Shown here piece after piece: positions 61,170 to 64,000 of a stretch of 64,000 bases of DNA. This DNA comes from Hyphomicrobiales bacterium. GTDB lineage: Bacteria > Pseudomonadota > Alphaproteobacteria > Rhizobiales > Xanthobacteraceae. The notes beneath the pieces are model-generated. The model saw nothing but the letters and a program-made list of their open reading frames with translations, searched no databases and was not told where the DNA came from. The position numbers and the translations under genes were made by a program. The stretch spans positions 235,872 through 299,871 of the forward strand of contig JAFKKN010000010.1 of assembly GCA_017305535.1 (NCBI GenBank). The letters are read 5' to 3'. Numbering within the stretch: position 1 is the first letter of the stretch; every line of letters starts with the position of its first letter.

Positions 61170-61634
61170 TTAGGACGTCCAAAGACGATGCCATAGCTCG
61201 GCGACTTCCTTGAAGTCGTCGGGCATGGCTTCGTAACAGATCGAGGCATCGGCAATCTGTTCCCATGGCTGGGCGCTGCGCATGAACAAGTGCGCAACGG
61301 GACGCAGCCACGTTGTATCGTCAAGCGTGCCGGCGCGGACGTTGATGCTTTGCCTGCGGCTGCCGCGCTCGCCGTAAATACGTCCGCCGCAATTGCCGCA
61401 AAACCAGGACGTCACCTCTGCTTCGCGCGATGTTCGCCGCCACGGTTGTGGAGCGCCTTCCGTGATATGAAAGGCATCGGTTGTGACCGGCATCGACATT
61501 GCGAAAGCGCTGCCACTCTGTCGCTGGCAATCGGTGCAATGGCATGCGTAGAGCAGCAGCGGAAAGGCGTCGATTCGATAGCGGACGGCACCGCACGAGC
61601 AGCCGCCGGTCAGAGGCAGGTCCGGTTTCTTCAT
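61170..61634 (-). CDS. GFA-family zinc protein
   Basis: The 154-residue protein has the Cys pattern of the glutathione-dependent formaldehyde-activating family: GGCSCGAVRY near residue 10, ACHCTDCQRQSGSAF near 30 and WFCGNCGGRIYGER near 96. Two zinc ions are expected. Most members do not act on formaldehyde; the role is unknown. It is convergent with the SDR gene (12-bp gap). Confidence 0.92.
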   Translation of the reverse strand: MKKPDLPLTGGCSCGAVRYRIDAFPLLLYACHCTDCQRQSGSAFAMSMPVTTDAFHITEGAPQPWRRTSREAEVTSWFCGNCGGRIYGERGSRRQSINVRAGTLDDTTWLRPVAHLFMRSAQPWEQIADASICYEAMPDDFKEVAELWHRLWTS

Positions 61635-61657
61635 CGACGCCTCGGTCGCCGGGTCGT

Positions 61658-62896
61658 TTACTCCACCGCCGCGTAGACCAGATTACGGATGACGTTGCGG
61701 AAATATTCGCGCTGGCCGGGTCCCTGCGACATGAATACCGCGAACAGGTTTTCTGTCGGGTCGATCCAGAAGAACGTTCCGGCAATGCCGCTCCAGAAGA
61801 ATTGACCGGCTGAACTCGTGACGGACGCCATGCCTTCGTCGGTTCGCACGCAGAAGCCAAGGCCGAAGCTGTGTCCCGGCGTCAGCAGCGTGCCGTTGCG
61901 CGGCAGCGTCGGCCCGAGGTGATCCGACGCCATGAAGGCGAGCGTCTTGCGGCCGATGATGCGTTCGCCGTCGAGCGTGCCGCCGTTCAGCAGCATCTGG
62001 CAGAACCGCGCATAGTCCATCGTCGTCGACACCAGACCGCCACCGCCGGATTCCATCGCGGGCTTCTCGGTCATGTCGAACAGTTTGACGGCGTCGCCGG
62101 TCCACGGATCCTTCGCGAACGGCTCGGCGAGGCGATCCTTGTTGTCGGCGCTGGTGTGGAAGCCGGTTTCGGTCATCCGCAGCGGCGCGAGGATGCGCTC
62201 GGTGAGGTAGGCGCCGAGCGTCTGGCCGGAGACCACCTCGACGATGCGGCCGAGGATGTCGGTGGAGCGGCTGTAGTTCCACTCCGCGCCCGGCTGGCAG
62301 ATCAGCGGCAGACTGGCGACGATGCGGGCGTGCTCGGCGTTGTCGATCTTGCGGCTGCGCAGCCGCGACTCCTGATACATCTTGTGCACCGGCCCGTTGC
62401 CGGTGTGCTCGTAGGTGATGCCGGAGGTGTGGCGCAGCAGGTCCTGAACGGTGATCGCGCGGGCGAGGGGGATCAGCTCCAGCTTGCCGTTCTTCTCGAC
62501 TGCCACCTTCTGGTCGGCGAATTCCGGGATGAATTTGGTCAGCGGGTCGTCGAGCAGCAGCCGGCCTTCCTCGAACAGCGTCATGATCGCGATCGAGACG
62601 ATCGGCTTGGTCATCGAGAAGATGCGGAAGATGCTGTCGTGGCGCATCGGGGCGTCTGAGTTGGGGCTTTGCCGGCCCAGCGCGTCGAACCAGCCGATCT
62701 GGCCGCGCCGGCCAACCATGACCGTCACGCCGGGGGTCGTTCCCTTGTCGATGTCGCGCTTGAATGCGTCGGACATGCGCTGAAGGCGGGAGCGGGACAG
62801 GCCCAAGGTCTCGGGCTTCGCCTGCGGCAGTGGTGGGGTGACCGGACGGCTGGCGGGGGTGGTGGTGGCAGCTTGCGCATTCGCTGGCGGGTTCAT
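61658..62896 (-). CDS. Beta-lactamase-fold serine hydrolase (esterase-like)
   Basis: The protein is 412 residues from ATG 62896, preceded by GGGAGAT; the frame remains open to 63112 without homology. It has SxxK in SIFRIFSMTKPIVSIAIM, a Tyr motif in WNYSRSTDILGRIV, and a C-terminal motif near SGIAGTFFWIDPTE. There is no signal peptide but an Ala/Thr/Pro-rich start. It resembles EstB/LovD-type transesterases. Substrate unknown. Confidence 0.9.
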   Translation of the reverse strand: MNPPANAQAATTTPASRPVTPPLPQAKPETLGLSRSRLQRMSDAFKRDIDKGTTPGVTVMVGRRGQIGWFDALGRQSPNSDAPMRHDSIFRIFSMTKPIVSIAIMTLFEEGRLLLDDPLTKFIPEFADQKVAVEKNGKLELIPLARAITVQDLLRHTSGITYEHTGNGPVHKMYQESRLRSRKIDNAEHARIVASLPLICQPGAEWNYSRSTDILGRIVEVVSGQTLGAYLTERILAPLRMTETGFHTSADNKDRLAEPFAKDPWTGDAVKLFDMTEKPAMESGGGGLVSTTMDYARFCQMLLNGGTLDGERIIGRKTLAFMASDHLGPTLPRNGTLLTPGHSFGLGFCVRTDEGMASVTSSAGQFFWSGIAGTFFWIDPTENLFAVFMSQGPGQREYFRNVIRNLVYAAVE

Positions 62897-63062
62897 CGAT
62901 ATCTCCCGATTGATCTTGTTGTTTGACTTACTAGATAGGGCTTCTTCCGGGACGGTTGGCAAGAGTGGCCCAGAACCTACGACTTGAACAGGGCCGTTTT
63001 TTTGAGTAACCAGCCGCCGGTTTGGAGCCGTGCAGATGCCCGGCCGTAAGAGGTGGACATAG

Positions 63063-64000
<938 letters not shown>

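Noticed and set aside
62967..63003. Hairpin plus seven T upstream of tuf as a terminator or attenuator
   Set aside because: The stem is only 5 bp with a 19-nt loop, too weak to call.

Overview
The window is high-GC chromosomal DNA from an alphaproteobacterium, most likely of the Bradyrhizobium/Rhodopseudomonas/Afipia group (order Hyphomicrobiales). The evidence is several branched-chain-amino-acid-type (HAAT) ABC transporters, a CYP199A-like P450, a formyl-CoA transferase, Omp25-type and GrlR-like proteins typical of that group, DUF3126, DUF2336 and PAS_5 proteins, and TTAA-N7-TTAA sites of the kind bound by CtrA. No transposase, integrase, phage gene, CRISPR array or abrupt change in composition was seen. 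It reads as core and lineage-specific chromosome, not a mobile island.

Layout. Positions 1-17 kb are catabolic: the 5' end of frc (oxalate/formyl-CoA metabolism), a GntR/FCD regulator, a four-gene HAAT transporter with a fused permease-ATPase (minus strand), a P450, a LuxR-type regulator, a second complete five-gene HAAT transporter (plus strand) with a TetR regulator downstream, pncB for NAD salvage, and an orphan HAAT binding protein. Positions 17-26 kb hold a lipoprotein, an FAD monooxygenase, a small zinc-finger protein, membrane proteins, an alpha/beta hydrolase, cysE, DUF3126 and a gamma-carbonic anhydrase. Positions 25-31 kb are regulatory in flavour: a LapG-like transglutaminase protease, a tandem-PilZ protein, a PAS_5 protein, a 590-bp gene-free stretch with two perfect CtrA-type sites and a probable small RNA, a rhomboid protease and a CBS-domain protein.

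Positions 31-45 kb carry housekeeping genes (thrS, yidD, an Fe-S scaffold homologue, folE, hisI) mixed with a patatin, a nitroreductase, an MFS permease, a GrlR-like protein, a periplasmic Clp-like protein, a lytic transglycosylase with a perfect upstream CtrA site, a DUF2336 protein, and an Hpt protein next to a response regulator. Positions 45-54 kb carry nadK, secreted and outer-membrane proteins, rlmB and three tRNA genes (Thr-UGU, Tyr-GUA, Gly-UCC). Positions 54-63 kb hold an acyl-CoA dehydrogenase/phosphotransferase module under a divergent TetR regulator with a clear palindromic operator, two SDR oxidoreductases, a histidine phosphatase, a GFA protein and a serine hydrolase. The window ends inside tuf (EF-Tu).

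Three themes deserve attention. First, a group of CtrA-type sites lies upstream of cell-surface, c-di-GMP-type and cell-cycle-type genes (25-29 kb and 41-42 kb). One site sits directly upstream of a promoter-like sequence driving a candidate terminated small RNA. Second, that RNA contains an 18-nt sequence exactly complementary to the C-rich loop in the 3' untranslated region of the transglutaminase gene 2.6 kb away. Third, the tRNA order Thr(UGU)-Tyr(GUA)-Gly(UCC)-tuf is that of the E. coli tufB operon, but here it is spread over 13 kb with protein genes between.
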